From IMG/VR virus record IMGVR_UViG_3300038463_000246, positions 1 to 39,680 of that record: a DNA stretch of 39,680 nucleotides; one strand, written 5' to 3'. The position numbers and the translations under genes are program-made. This DNA comes from a virus. Below, in pieces: positions 13,701 through 20,254 of this stretch. The notes under the pieces were generated by a model. It saw only the letters and a program-made list of their open reading frames with translations. It did no database searches and had not been told where the DNA came from. The stretch's first letter is position 1; the number at the start of each line of letters is the position of its first letter.

Positions 13701-14700
13701 CAGAAGTCTTGCCAAAGGAAGTAAGGCGCGCACGTGCACAACAAAGCGTAGGACAAAGCCCCACTAGCTCTGCTATGCGCATCATTTGATACGCTAAAAT
13801 CTTAGACGAAGTACAACCGTGCAGCCCGCGCAGTTTTCTATCTGCTGTGTAGCTGACCCAGCCATCCCCGTCTATCCACCCAGCCAACATGTCAAGCAAG
13901 AAGTCATCGTCATAGCCGTATACGCACGGAGACAGCTTTTTGTCTAGCGCGTGCTCGTCGCAGTGCTCTATCATCCAACTGGGCATTTCGACGTCGTGCA
14001 CGGTTACACAGCGTATTTCGGGACGCTGCAGCGGTGTATACGACTTCTGTGGCGTACCGGTTTGCTCGCTTGCTTCGCGTATAACGCGCGCCAGGATACC
14101 GGTATGCTCATCGTCCCGTCCTAGCGTAAAGCGAGAAGCCAGTAAAACATTATTGTTTGCAAGTTTGCAGCCCTCGGCAATGTATATGCCAAACAACCAA
14201 CCCGAGAATCTTGGAAGTTTGTGTCCCCATCCCGGCGGCTGCGATGCAGCTACTGGCGGATTACTACGAAAAGGTGTCGGTGAGAAAATATAGTCACCCT
14301 TGGACAGTTCGCCAGCGGCTACGAGTTCAAGGTTGGCGATGTTTGGCGTGCGTTTTAACCCAGGATTGCGTATGACCCATAACTTATGCGACGCAGTCAG
14401 CCGCGTTGGCAGATTTTTGCCGAAACCGTTAACTACAAGAGTTACTATACGTTCGTTAACGCTGCGGCGACTCGTTTTGCGCACAGTCTCTAACGTTCCG
14501 CCTTTGGTAGGTACTAGATCGCCTGGTGCGATGTGCTGAATCTCTTTAAATTGCAGGTGCGCATACTCCACTAGCGTATCTGGCGCGTAGCACCACCGGA
14601 AAGCGTTTTCGAGCGACGTGGGCATGAAGGTTGATGCCACATCGTTGAACGGATCCGGCCACTCGCGATTACCTGAAAAATCTGGGTCTTCGTATGACAT
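10726..14700 (-). CDS. Portal-like protein precursor containing two inteins
   Basis: 1324 codons in one open frame. Removing residues 37-417 and 479-773 leaves 648 residues with phage-portal character: LENAFRW/CEYILLSDGVYRSAIDRVVSYFITDVQIEG, then TVALDYL/CYGNFFCSVIVPF, a CPGC...CPFC zinc-like pair, and a helical C-terminal domain. It would form the ring at the capsid vertex through which DNA passes. The C-terminal 180 residues are Gln/Pro/Gly-rich (GQPGAQPGQPGDPSQGG) and probably disordered. The portal call rests on recalled sequence style and size; no terminase or capsid gene is visible to support it. The ATG overlaps the upstream stop by one base. Confidence 0.75.
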   Translation of the reverse strand: MSYEDPDFSGNREWPDPFNDVASTFMPTSLENAFRWCYAPDTLVEYAHLQFKEIQHIAPGDLVPTKGGTLETVRKTSRRSVNERIVTLVVNGFGKNLPTRLTASHKLWVIRNPGLKRTPNIANLELVAAGELSKGDYIFSPTPFRSNPPVAASQPPGWGHKLPRFSGWLFGIYIAEGCKLANNNVLLASRFTLGRDDEHTGILARVIREASEQTGTPQKSYTPLQRPEIRCVTVHDVEMPSWMIEHCDEHALDKKLSPCVYGYDDDFLLDMLAGWIDGDGWVSYTADRKLRGLHGCTSSKILAYQMMRIAELVGLCPTLCCARARLTSFGKTSASYQLNFNAGDALRFVGRSEKLRAANIPAADFQAGRTFLKNVLVEGGILRRVVSATQYSYSGDVCNFEVANDHSYIANGALGANCEYILLSDGVYRSAIDRVVSYFITDVQIEGTDRESKDKYVEFLNNTLGIHALLRTVALDYLCLHGDTLVPTRNGVYPIRNLVGQTVDVISQGGVYRPARFKHYGRQELLEVVFSDGRKVLATPEHQWIIKNLSDKEARVPTSALRKGHRIERTVAPRPEKNADYHEGVCHGFVFGDGSPAKLQKRRGAIDLWKIHGLPAHYKQLPATDASASYWYGFVAGFLAADGSVDTHGCCVLTQKSRAALEAIEAQLPRIGMVAGPIRSQEMVVLLPEYKGVRRKHALTMHYMTLLKRFMTVEDLLIESHIRKFSAGTADTAYGKYVMVKSVSRTGIVDDVYCCEEPETHSFVIDNGIITSNCYGNFFCSVIVPFRRSLSCPGCGFEAPLKQIHGNQKFGFSWTGYEFSATCPFCQYGGKWTHIDRRATQEDDVIVKRWNPHELDLIWDPYTDQVSHIWKIPPHLKQYVAKGTLFHLERTPYEVLQAIKNNNHIQFDKDVVYHGKEPTLCGILNKGWGISRVLTNFRQAWYLQVLRRYNEAIGLDYIIPFRVITPMPRAGNNAEGMSDPLFTSDFGGITQQINGMLRQRKRNPTSWFSLPFPVQYQALGAEAASMAPHELMDQALDTLLTAVGVPVEFYKGSLTIQAAPAALRLMESNWSHLTRVLNNFLQWLVNKISIALNWDEVTATLERPQHADDLQRQLAKLQLMMGQQISQTTGLKSVGLVFEDEQKRMQEEQKFVAEEGQKTQEDLQAAGLGEQMAQGQQPGQPGAQPGQPGDPSQGGAPPAGGSPQGDAASGQAATAPVDPIQAVLANIPPAGQAQMPPQELEQLANAVAQQVFALQPSQRIQALRQLKQKNPTIHSLVKSLLESLDQQAKAKGKQLGQQQAQQTQQQSMAPPPGQGMPGGAPPGQ
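12382..13266 (-). mobile_element. Intein 2 (residues C479-N773) with LAGLIDADG endonuclease
   Basis: 295 residues. It starts CLHGDTLVPT (block A), has LATPEHQW (block B, T-x2-H), and ends ETHSFVIDNGIITSN followed by Cys (blocks F/G). The endonuclease domain shows GFVFGDGS and FVAGFLAADGS, the two LAGLIDADG helices with acidic residues. The residue before the terminal Asn is Ser rather than the usual His. Removal joins DYL to CYGNFFC in frame. It differs in sequence from intein 1, so it was acquired separately. Confidence 0.9.
13450..14592 (-). mobile_element. Intein 1 (residues C37-N417) with LAGLIDADG endonuclease
   Basis: 381 residues. Block A is CYAPDTLV, block B is RLTASHKLWV, and blocks F/G are CNFEVANDHSYIANGALGAN followed by Cys+1. 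The endonuclease motifs are WLFGIYIAEG and MLAGWIDGDG, which keep acidic residues. The penultimate residue is Ala instead of His, which occurs in some active inteins. Splicing would join LENAFRW to CEYILLSDG, only 36 residues from the portal N-terminus. Confidence 0.92.
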
Positions 14701-14921
14701 TATTTTGCCTTGGCTTGCGTGATGATCCGCGCTACAGCGTCCTCTTCGAGCTGCTTAATCCGCTGTATCTTATTAATCGTTGCTTCTCTCGCTACCGCTT
14801 CTTTGACTTCTTCGTCCATCTTAGGCGTAACGCCTGGTGCGATAACTCCACGCTTTTCCATCTCAAGCCCCCGGATATCCGCTAAGGTAACTTTGTTCAC
14901 AAGCACAAAATGTTCCGTCAT
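14700..14921 (-). CDS. Small helical protein of unknown function
   Basis: 73 residues: MTEHFVLVNKVTLADIRGLEMEKRG, then a charged coiled-coil-like C-terminal half (MDEEVKEAVAREATINKIQRIKQLEEDAVARIITQAKAK). No family recognised. Its stop overlaps the portal ATG by one base, so portal translation is probably coupled to it; a portal accessory role is possible. Confidence 0.7.
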   Translation of the reverse strand: MTEHFVLVNKVTLADIRGLEMEKRGVIAPGVTPKMDEEVKEAVAREATINKIQRIKQLEEDAVARIITQAKAK

Positions 14922-14922
14922 T

Positions 14923-15993
14923 CTACAGTAGCCCTGGTATTTGCGGCACTGCGTTTTCGGGCTGCATCGGGTGGGTGCTCTTAATCAAGTAGATTGTAAT
15001 TTCGTCATTGTTGTGCACGAAACTGATGCCAGGGTCAGTGCAGATGTAGAGTTCCACACTACCCGCCAAGTGAATTGCGATATCCTCAGCTTGTAAGCGG
15101 ATTCTCGTCCTCGGGAAACCTACACACCGCGTATCGTAACAAAGCGCGAGCACGTGCTCGTTACGAATCACGTCGTGGAACCACATCTCGCTGCTGATGG
15201 GCGAGTCTTTAATCTCCATCGTCAGCTTGTACGTAGGGGCGCTCGCGGTGGCGTGCCCCTCGTGCTCTGCGCGCGCGGGCGCTGGTTTCGCCTTGCCCAT
15301 AGAGGCAAACAGGGACGCTGGCTTAGCGGCAACTGATTCTTCTCGCGGGGGTGATTGCGGGGGTGTAGGCGGCGCTACGTACGCGGTAGTAGGGTTATCT
15401 GGTTCGAAGCCTGGGATGGATTTTGCCATAGTAGCGGGGGTTTTTGTTTGGACGCCTTGTGACGTGTTTACTGATTGCGGAGGGTTAATTATCTGTGAGC
15501 CGCCAGTTGTAGAGGCGGGCACAACGTATACGCCAGGCATAGCTACAGGGGCTACGCGGGCACCAGCACGACTATTAGGAACAGCGTCGGAAGTACTCGA
15601 GATTGCGAACTCCCGCATAGCAGCGGAGGCGCGAAACCTAAAGTCCTCTAAGGACTCTGCAGCGTTAATGCCTGAATTATGTACTGCAGCTGCCGCCATC
15701 GCTTCTGATATCTGCGTGGGGTCGATCACAAAACCCTGTCCAGGAATATCTGGATCAATGTTTACGCGCAACGCCACGCCGTTCGGGTCCCATCCGATAG
15801 GCTTGCCACCCATAGTGGACTTGCGTATCACCGTGCCGCGCGCACCCATAATACCGGGAGGCAACTGCTCAGCCATAGTGGTTTTACTTAATGCCAGGTG
15901 CTCTTCGGAGGGGTCGTGGTACTCTGCTGGATTAAATTGCGCGTCCGCCGAGCCGTTACCCCGATCCCAGAACTTATCGCGTGCTAGAGGCAT
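14923..15993 (-). CDS. Phage protein with Pro-rich linker, probably virion-related
   Basis: 356 residues. The N-terminal 60 residues are charged (RDKFWDRGNGSADAQFNPAEYHDPSEEH). The middle (about 140-245) is low-complexity Pro/Ala/Ser/Thr (TAYVAPPTPPQSPPREESVAAKP). The C-terminal 110 residues look like a beta-rich domain (APTYKLTMEIKDSPISSEMWFHDVIRNEHVLALCYD). No family recognised. It is the first gene after the terminator at 16019-16063 and lies two genes from the portal, so it is probably structural or assembly-related; this is inference from position. Confidence 0.65.
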   Translation of the reverse strand: MPLARDKFWDRGNGSADAQFNPAEYHDPSEEHLALSKTTMAEQLPPGIMGARGTVIRKSTMGGKPIGWDPNGVALRVNIDPDIPGQGFVIDPTQISEAMAAAAVHNSGINAAESLEDFRFRASAAMREFAISSTSDAVPNSRAGARVAPVAMPGVYVVPASTTGGSQIINPPQSVNTSQGVQTKTPATMAKSIPGFEPDNPTTAYVAPPTPPQSPPREESVAAKPASLFASMGKAKPAPARAEHEGHATASAPTYKLTMEIKDSPISSEMWFHDVIRNEHVLALCYDTRCVGFPRTRIRLQAEDIAIHLAGSVELYICTDPGISFVHNNDEITIYLIKSTHPMQPENAVPQIPGLL

Positions 15994-16018
15994 ATTATCG
16001 CCTTAGTTTCCAATAGCT

Positions 16019-16063
16019 AAAAAAAGAATCCTGGGTTGAGCACAACTGCCCCACCCAGGATCC
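16019..16063 (-). terminator. Terminator between the 16076-16327 and 14923-15993 genes
   Basis: Minus strand GGATCCTGGGT, 16-nt loop, ACCCAGGATTC, then TTTTTTTAGCTATTGG. It is followed by GGAAACTAAGGCGATAATATG, where GATAAT could serve as a -10 for the 14923-15993 gene, whose ATG overlaps it. Confidence 0.85.
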
Positions 16064-16075
16064 TTAGTTTACCCT

Positions 16076-16327
16076 TTAGCGCGGATGAAAGCCATTGTAC
16101 AACTGGAACAAGCTATCGAGCTCCATTGCGTACAACTTCTGTATGTTTGGCTGCCGCCGCGGACGCACTAACTCTGTCGGTATAGGATCCGTTTCGACTC
16201 GCCCGAGTCTAGCGAAATCGTAGACAGTTTGCGCATCATCGTTACCCGTTGTTTCGGTTTTCGCTTCGTAGTCCTGCAGGCGCTCTACGATCGGCAACCA
16301 TTCATTATTCACGTTTCTTACACCCAT
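16076..16327 (-). CDS. Small protein of unknown function
   Basis: 83 residues from ATG 16327 (GAAGGGA 6 nt upstream; a TTG five codons earlier overlaps the previous gene). Sequence MGVRNVNNEWLPIVERLQDYEAKTETT ... ELVRPRRQPNIQKLYAMELDSLFQLYNGFHPR, mixed and mostly helical. No family recognised. Last gene before the terminator at 16019-16063. Confidence 0.65.
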   Translation of the reverse strand: MGVRNVNNEWLPIVERLQDYEAKTETTGNDDAQTVYDFARLGRVETDPIPTELVRPRRQPNIQKLYAMELDSLFQLYNGFHPR

Positions 16328-16338
16328 GCCAGGTCCCT

Positions 16339-16650
16339 TCAACGTTGGAATAACTGCGGGTCCGCATCCGTTACTTCAAGAAAGCGTTCCAGTGGAATAT
16401 TGCAAAACCACAGGGTATTCTCCTCCTCAAGCAACTTCCGGCAGGTACGCAACATAGCCTTGCGGGTTAAAGCTACGCCGATCTCGCCACTCTCGGTCAT
16501 ATATACAGCCAGGGACTTGGGGAAGTCCGCTGACCATAGCGGGATGATGAGGGGGCTGTACTCGCCGTTATTGTCCTCAAGCCAAATAGTGGGATCGCCC
16601 GATCCCACGAAGTTGACTACTCGGACTTGTTCGTATAGCGCGTCTTGCAC
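16339..16650 (-). CDS. Small protein of unknown function
   Basis: 103 residues from GTG 16650 (GAGAGG 8 nt upstream), overlapping the upstream gene's end by 34 bp. A beta-rich N-terminus (VNFVGSGDPTIWLEDNNGEYSPLIIPLWSADFPKSLAVY) and a helical C-terminus (RKAMLRTCRKLLEEENTLWFC) are visible. No family recognised. It ends 12 bp before the next start. Confidence 0.65.
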   Translation of the reverse strand: MQDALYEQVRVVNFVGSGDPTIWLEDNNGEYSPLIIPLWSADFPKSLAVYMTESGEIGVALTRKAMLRTCRKLLEEENTLWFCNIPLERFLEVTDADPQLFQR

Positions 16651-18212
16651 GGTATGAACCTCTCCGCTACGTCCTCAAAGGACATCGCGAAATAGATACC
16701 GTTCTGGCTTCCCTGCATGTCTTCGGGAAACATGCGCTGCCGCTTGCAGCGAATAACCATCGGCAGGAATTTCACCGTAACGCCTTTGAGAAACTCTGCA
16801 ACCAGCATTTCCTGTGGCTCTCTGCCGGTCACGTAGTACCGCATGTATTCTTCGCCACCCTCTTCTTGAACCAACTCCATGTCGTTGACCACCTCGCCGC
16901 GTACAACTGAGACGCCGCACGCGTCAATCAGCGGGGTCAGGTCTTCGACGTCGGAGAGCGCTGCGGGAGAGCGCCTGAGCTGCCCGTAATCAAACGACGC
17001 TAAGCTCTCTGCGCCTACCGCAACACCGTGCACCCCCGCGATTACTGTACGCACTTCCTCTGGAATTGTACTGGGTACGCCTTGGGGAGCGAACACCATA
17101 TACCCCTGAGGAATCACGAACCTGCCAGACGCGCGGTACGCGTCATTTGCGTGGGTACGTCGCGAGACGTGGTGCTGGAACGCCGCTTCCTCTGGCCCGG
17201 CTAAGGCAGGCGCTTGCGTGAGCGCCGCTTTAGTCAGCCCTTGGCGGCCCGCGATGTCGTCAAGGATGTGGTCTTCCTTGGCGCTCAAGACCTGCGCAAT
17301 CATGGCACGAACGCACGCAAGCGCGGCGACCATAATCGCGGTATTCTCGAGATCCAACCGCGCACCGTGCGCAGCGCCGAAGTTCTCAGCCTTAATCCCT
17401 GCGTCACGGCGAGCTCGCTCAAGCCGTGATCGGGTATCGTCAAGCGTCCGCTTAACGAAGGCTGCTTCTTTGCCAGAGGCTCCCCGCCCGTGCGGAGTTA
17501 TCTTGCGCTGCTTGGCGGAGAGGATCGAGTCGACGCTTTGAATGCCTGGCGTCAACCACAAATCCTTATGCCATCGATTGCCTTCCGGACCGCCCAGAAT
17601 CCAGTCACCGTCGCACGTAATGTGCATTGAGTAGCCACGGCAGAGAAACTTCTCGCCGAGCAAGTGGGTCACCACATAGTGCGTCTTACCGACGGTGTCA
17701 GCTGGTTGCGACAGTTTTACTGTGCCCTGCGAGGGCATCGGCACAGTGGCGATCAATCCGCGTAAATCACGCTGCAGCTTGCGCACACCAATCCGTACGA
17801 GTACGGTCCAGGTGCACAAGATCCGCAACGGAGAGGACAAGTTCCGGGTTTGCTCTTCGATGACGTCAGCAAGCTCCAGGATATTCAGCGGTACCACGCC
17901 GTCCTCAGTTCGCGCGAAATTGATCTTCTGGCAAGTCAGTCGCACTGCTTGCAAGATGTCCGGTCCGCTCTTATTGAAAAATGTTTCTTTTGGCCAGGGG
18001 CATCCCTGGAGGTAGTCGTGGAACATCGTGTCAGCCATGGTGCTGACTTCTGGTGTCGCTAGCCCTTCCTGTGGCTGCTCAGATGTTTCACGCGCGTGCA
18101 CGGCAGCGAAATCGCCACCCAGGTGCAAGGTCGTCAGTTCTGCTGACGCGGGATAGTGATTCTCATCACTCACACTTACGGTCGCAAGCTCCGCCTGCGA
18201 TACAGGTTCCAT
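16617..18212 (-). CDS. Large phage protein of unknown function
   Basis: 531 residues. Residues 1-60 look disordered. The middle is helical, with a possible coiled coil (FVKRTLDDTRSRLERARRDAGIKAENF) and GKTHYVVTHLLGEKFLCRG. The C-terminal part is mixed (DVEDLTPLIDACGVSVVRGEVVNDMELVQEEGGEEYMRYYV) and ends PCKTRYTNKSE. No signal, membrane segment or catalytic motif seen. Size and position two transcription units before the portal are compatible with a virion protein, but the sequence itself does not say so. Confidence 0.65.
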   Translation of the reverse strand: MEPVSQAELATVSVSDENHYPASAELTTLHLGGDFAAVHARETSEQPQEGLATPEVSTMADTMFHDYLQGCPWPKETFFNKSGPDILQAVRLTCQKINFARTEDGVVPLNILELADVIEEQTRNLSSPLRILCTWTVLVRIGVRKLQRDLRGLIATVPMPSQGTVKLSQPADTVGKTHYVVTHLLGEKFLCRGYSMHITCDGDWILGGPEGNRWHKDLWLTPGIQSVDSILSAKQRKITPHGRGASGKEAAFVKRTLDDTRSRLERARRDAGIKAENFGAAHGARLDLENTAIMVAALACVRAMIAQVLSAKEDHILDDIAGRQGLTKAALTQAPALAGPEEAAFQHHVSRRTHANDAYRASGRFVIPQGYMVFAPQGVPSTIPEEVRTVIAGVHGVAVGAESLASFDYGQLRRSPAALSDVEDLTPLIDACGVSVVRGEVVNDMELVQEEGGEEYMRYYVTGREPQEMLVAEFLKGVTVKFLPMVIRCKRQRMFPEDMQGSQNGIYFAMSFEDVAERFIPCKTRYTNKSE

Positions 18213-18219
18213 TACTTCT

Positions 18220-18516
18220 CTACGTACTCCTTAATACTGGCGTGGCGTCTTTTACTTCACTTGTTGTAAATACTGTGGCGCCGCGCACTGTCTCGTACTC
18301 TGCGTCTGTAAAACACTCAAACGGTGCCTGGGTTGGGTCGTCTCCGCCGATGATGTTCGCGTGCACCCACCAGCGCCGCGTACTCACTGGATAGCGTACC
18401 CGCCACCCAGACACCCAAGTACAGCGATCGTCCTGAAAGCGATACTTGTGAGTCTTCTCTGCTGCTGGACGTGGCGTCTCAAGAGGTAGACACCGCAACT
18501 TAGTTATGGTTACCAT
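18220..18516 (-). CDS. Small Trp/Arg-rich protein of unknown function
   Basis: 98 residues: MVTITKLRCLPLETPRPAAEKTHKYRFQDD ... WRVRYPVSTRRWWVHANIIGGDDPTQAPFECFTDAEYETVRG. A beta-rich pattern with WVSGWRVRYP and RRWWVH. No family recognised. AGGGA lies just upstream of the ATG, which follows the stop of the tiny Cys-x2-Cys gene without a gap (TGA-ATG). Confidence 0.65.
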   Translation of the reverse strand: MVTITKLRCLPLETPRPAAEKTHKYRFQDDRCTWVSGWRVRYPVSTRRWWVHANIIGGDDPTQAPFECFTDAEYETVRGATVFTTSEVKDATPVLRST

Positions 18517-18594
18517 TCATCCCTGCCTTCCTACAACTGGAACGTCGTCGTGTGTAATGCCACAATGGATACACGGATCACCAAAATGAGTCAT
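18517..18594 (-). CDS. 25-residue CxxC mini-protein
   Basis: A 25-codon frame (MTHFGDPCIHCGITHDDVPVVGRQG) starts at ATG 18594, overlapping the previous stop (TGATG), with AAGGAGG 7 nt upstream. DPCIHCG is a zinc-knuckle-like CxxC with a nearby His. Such tiny CxxC proteins are common in phage genomes, but this family is not identified. The excellent ribosome-binding site and gapless junctions on both sides support translation. Confidence 0.6.
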   Translation of the reverse strand: MTHFGDPCIHCGITHDDVPVVGRQG

Positions 18595-19199
18595 CACTTC
18601 GCCTCCTTTGCCGCTCGGATCGCGGCCTCCGGGTATCGCGGGTAATACTTGCGAACAATCTGGCACATCTGTGCATCGATCTTTTCTCGGGCGGCGGCAG
18701 AGGCGGCATAGGCGGCATCGGCGGCATAGGCGGCATAGGCGGCGGCATCGGCGGCATCGGCGGCATAGGCGGCATGGGCGGCATCGGCGGCATAGACGGC
18801 GGCATCGGCGGCATAGGCGGCATCGGCGGCATAGGCGGCATAGGCGGCGGCATAGGCGGCATAGGCGGCGGCATCGGCGGCAGCGTGTACCTTCTTCAGC
18901 GTCACACCCGAATCACCCCTGGCCCACGCTTCCGCCGTCTCGATTGCCTGTAGCGGCCGCAACTCACCAACCGCAACATACGGCAACGCCAGCCTCGCGC
19001 ACTCGCAGGCACACAACACTAGCGGTCTCCGCGCATCGCTTCCCGTGTTGCCGCTGACTCGGCCAGCGTACCACAACAGCCAATCAGGCCGCGTGCAGTC
19101 GCGCCACGCCTGCGCGGGCGTTTTCTGTTCGACAAACCACTCTACGGCATCCCAACAGGCGTTGAGTTGCTTGAGTTGGGTTAGGTATTTCTCGTTCAT
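18594..19199 (-). CDS. Ala-repeat protein 1 (tandem paralogue)
   Basis: 201 residues from ATG 19199, which overlaps the upstream stop (ATGA). The N-terminal domain (MNEKYLTQLKQLNACWDAVEW ... AWRDCTRPDWLLWYAGRVSG ... LVLCACECARLALPYV ... AIETAEAWARGDSGVTL) is a family I recall from phage and bacterial proteins, sometimes labelled putative immunity proteins. Residues about 107-168 are repeats of AAYAA and ADAAYAA, probably a long Ala-rich helical array. A short C-terminal domain follows (REKIDAQMCQIVRKYYPRYPEAAIRAAKEAK). The end encodes AAGGAGG, the ribosome-binding site of the next gene. Confidence 0.8.
   Translation of the reverse strand: MNEKYLTQLKQLNACWDAVEWFVEQKTPAQAWRDCTRPDWLLWYAGRVSGNTGSDARRPLVLCACECARLALPYVAVGELRPLQAIETAEAWARGDSGVTLKKVHAAADAAAYAAYAAAYAAYAADAAYAADAAVYAADAAHAAYAADAADAAAYAAYAADAAYAASAAAREKIDAQMCQIVRKYYPRYPEAAIRAAKEAK
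18691..18886 (-). repeat. GC-rich tract encoding Ala-Tyr/Asp repeats (first paralogue)
   Basis: Back-to-back units built from GCCGCC, GCCTAT and GCCGAT codons (seen as ggcggcataggcggcat on the plus strand). Units are multiples of 3 nt, so length changes keep the frame. Open frames on both strands across it are by-products. Confidence 0.9.
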
Positions 19200-19876
19200 T
19201 TCGTTCCCTCCTTGGCCGCTCGGAGCGCGGCCTCTCTCGGGTATCGCGGGTAATGTTTGCGCACGATCTGGCACATCTGTGCATCGATCTTTTCTCGGGC
19301 GGCAGCGGCATCGGCGGCATAGGCGGCATAGGCGGCATAGGCGGCATAGGCGGCGGCATTGGCGGCATAAGCGGCATCGGCGGCATAAGCGGCATAGGCG
19401 GCATAGGCGGCGGCATCGGCGGCATCGGCGGCGGAATAGGCGGCATCGGCAGCGGCGGCGGCAGCGTCGGCATCGGCGGCGGCATAGGCGGCGGCACGGG
19501 CGGCATAGCCGGCGGCATAGGCGGCGGCATTGGCGGCATAGGCGAAGGCAGAGGCGGCTGTTTGCACCTTCTCCAGCGTCACACCCGAATCACCCCTGGC
19601 CCACTGCTCCGCCGTCTCGATTGCCTGTAGCGGTCGTTGTTCTCCTCGCTCGACATATGGCAACGCCAGCCTCGCACACTCACAGGCACAGAGCACCAAT
19701 TTGCGCCTGCCGTGACTTCCCGCCTTGCCGCTGACTCGGCCAGCGTACCACAACAGCCAATCGGGCCGCGTGCAGTCGCGCCACGCTTGAGCAGGAGTTT
19801 TCTGTTTTGAGAGCCACTCGCAGGCTTCGCCGCACGCGTTGAGTTTCTTGAGTTGGTCTAGGTATTTCTCGTTCAT
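19196..19876 (-). CDS. Ala-repeat protein 2 (tandem paralogue)
   Basis: 226 residues, clearly homologous to the next gene over the N-terminal domain (MNEKYLDQLKKLNACGEACEWLSKQKTPAQAWRDCTRPDWLLWYAGRVSG) and the C-terminal domain (AREKIDAQMCQIVRKHYPRYPREAALRAAKEGTK). The repeat tract (residues about 107-190) is longer by roughly 20 residues and more varied (AAYAAGYAARAAAYAAADADAAAAAADAAYSAADAA in short units). It starts at ATG 19876, overlapping the upstream stop. A recent tandem duplication with divergence mainly in the repeat is the simplest reading. Confidence 0.8.
   Translation of the reverse strand: MNEKYLDQLKKLNACGEACEWLSKQKTPAQAWRDCTRPDWLLWYAGRVSGKAGSHGRRKLVLCACECARLALPYVERGEQRPLQAIETAEQWARGDSGVTLEKVQTAASAFAYAANAAAYAAGYAARAAAYAAADADAAAAAADAAYSAADAADAAAYAAYAAYAADAAYAANAAAYAAYAAYAAYAADAAAAREKIDAQMCQIVRKHYPRYPREAALRAAKEGTK
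19299..19560 (-). repeat. GC-rich tract encoding Ala-rich repeats (second paralogue)
   Basis: Same codon building blocks as 18691-18886, but longer and less regular, with Gly, Arg, Ser and Asn substitutions at intervals. Some sub-blocks are nearly identical between the two tracts, which would allow recombination between the genes. Confidence 0.9.
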
Positions 19877-20151
19877 TTCGTCTCCTCCTTCGCCGCTCGG
19901 ATCGCAGCGTCTGTTGCGACGTTGAATTCAGACTCCCATTTCTCCCGCACGTTATGATCTATCGTTAGGCTGTAGCAGTGTGCTCGCCTCGCCTCACGAT
20001 ACAACGCCTCCAGCCGCTCGGCCCGCGCCTCGGCGGCGGCGAGTTGCTGGTGTAGCTCACGGATCTCACACCACGGGCATGAGCCATATGACTCGCCGGG
20101 ACATCGCGGCAACCAGCGTCCACCACACTTCTCGCAATAAGCGTTATTCAT
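19873..20151 (-). CDS. Small zinc-ribbon/coiled-coil protein
   Basis: 92 residues. The N-terminus has two Cys pairs (CEKCGGRW ... CPWCEI), a compact zinc ribbon. A coiled coil follows (IRELHQQLAAAEARAERLEALYREARR), and the end is FNVATDAAIRAAKEETK. Residues 40-60 and the tail match the C-terminal part of the 20788-21339 protein, showing module sharing. Function unknown. AGAAGGA precedes the ATG. It is first in the unit downstream of element F. Confidence 0.75.
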   Translation of the reverse strand: MNNAYCEKCGGRWLPRCPGESYGSCPWCEIRELHQQLAAAEARAERLEALYREARRAHCYSLTIDHNVREKWESEFNVATDAAIRAAKEETK

Positions 20152-20192
20152 TTCGGTACTTCCTTCTAATAGTCTTGGCGTCCGACAAATAA

Positions 20193-20224
20193 AAACTGGA
20201 GAAGAATAAACCCTTCTCCAGTTT
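20193..20224 (-). terminator. Terminator after the 20255-20791 gene
   Basis: Minus strand AAACTGGAGAAG, 8-nt loop, CTTCTCCAGTTT followed by TTATTTGTC. The first stem bases overlap the GGCATTATAAA of element F, so the hairpin would form at the 5' end of an RNA started there. Confidence 0.75.
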
Positions 20225-20250
20225 ATAATGCCGCGAATTAAAGCGATGTT
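20220..20250 (-). promoter_or_regulatory. Promoter-like element F (GGCATTATAA)
   Basis: TCGCTTTAATTCGCGGCATTATAAACTGG. It shares GGCATTATAAA and a directly following strong stem-loop with element E. No TTAAAA/TAGCTAT block lies upstream. It is in the 103-bp gap before the 19873-20151 gene. Confidence 0.45.
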
Positions 20251-20254
20251 CAGT

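Noticed and set aside
10726-14700. Portal-homing fusion or multi-domain protein
   Set aside because: Both inserts have intein start (Cys, block A), block B, LAGLIDADG helices and Asn/Cys ends; exteins join smoothly.
18550-18562. Another GGCATTA promoter-like match
   Set aside because: It encodes CGIT within the 25-residue CxxC gene and lacks all other parts of the element.
18691-19560. Possible CRISPR array
   Set aside because: Units are short, contiguous codon repeats without unique spacers.
18608-19734. Frames encoding RHRRHRR, GGIGGIGG or PPMPPMPP repeats on both strands
   Set aside because: They are alternative readings of the GCC-rich Ala repeat; only the minus-strand Ala frames continue into folded domains shared by both paralogues.
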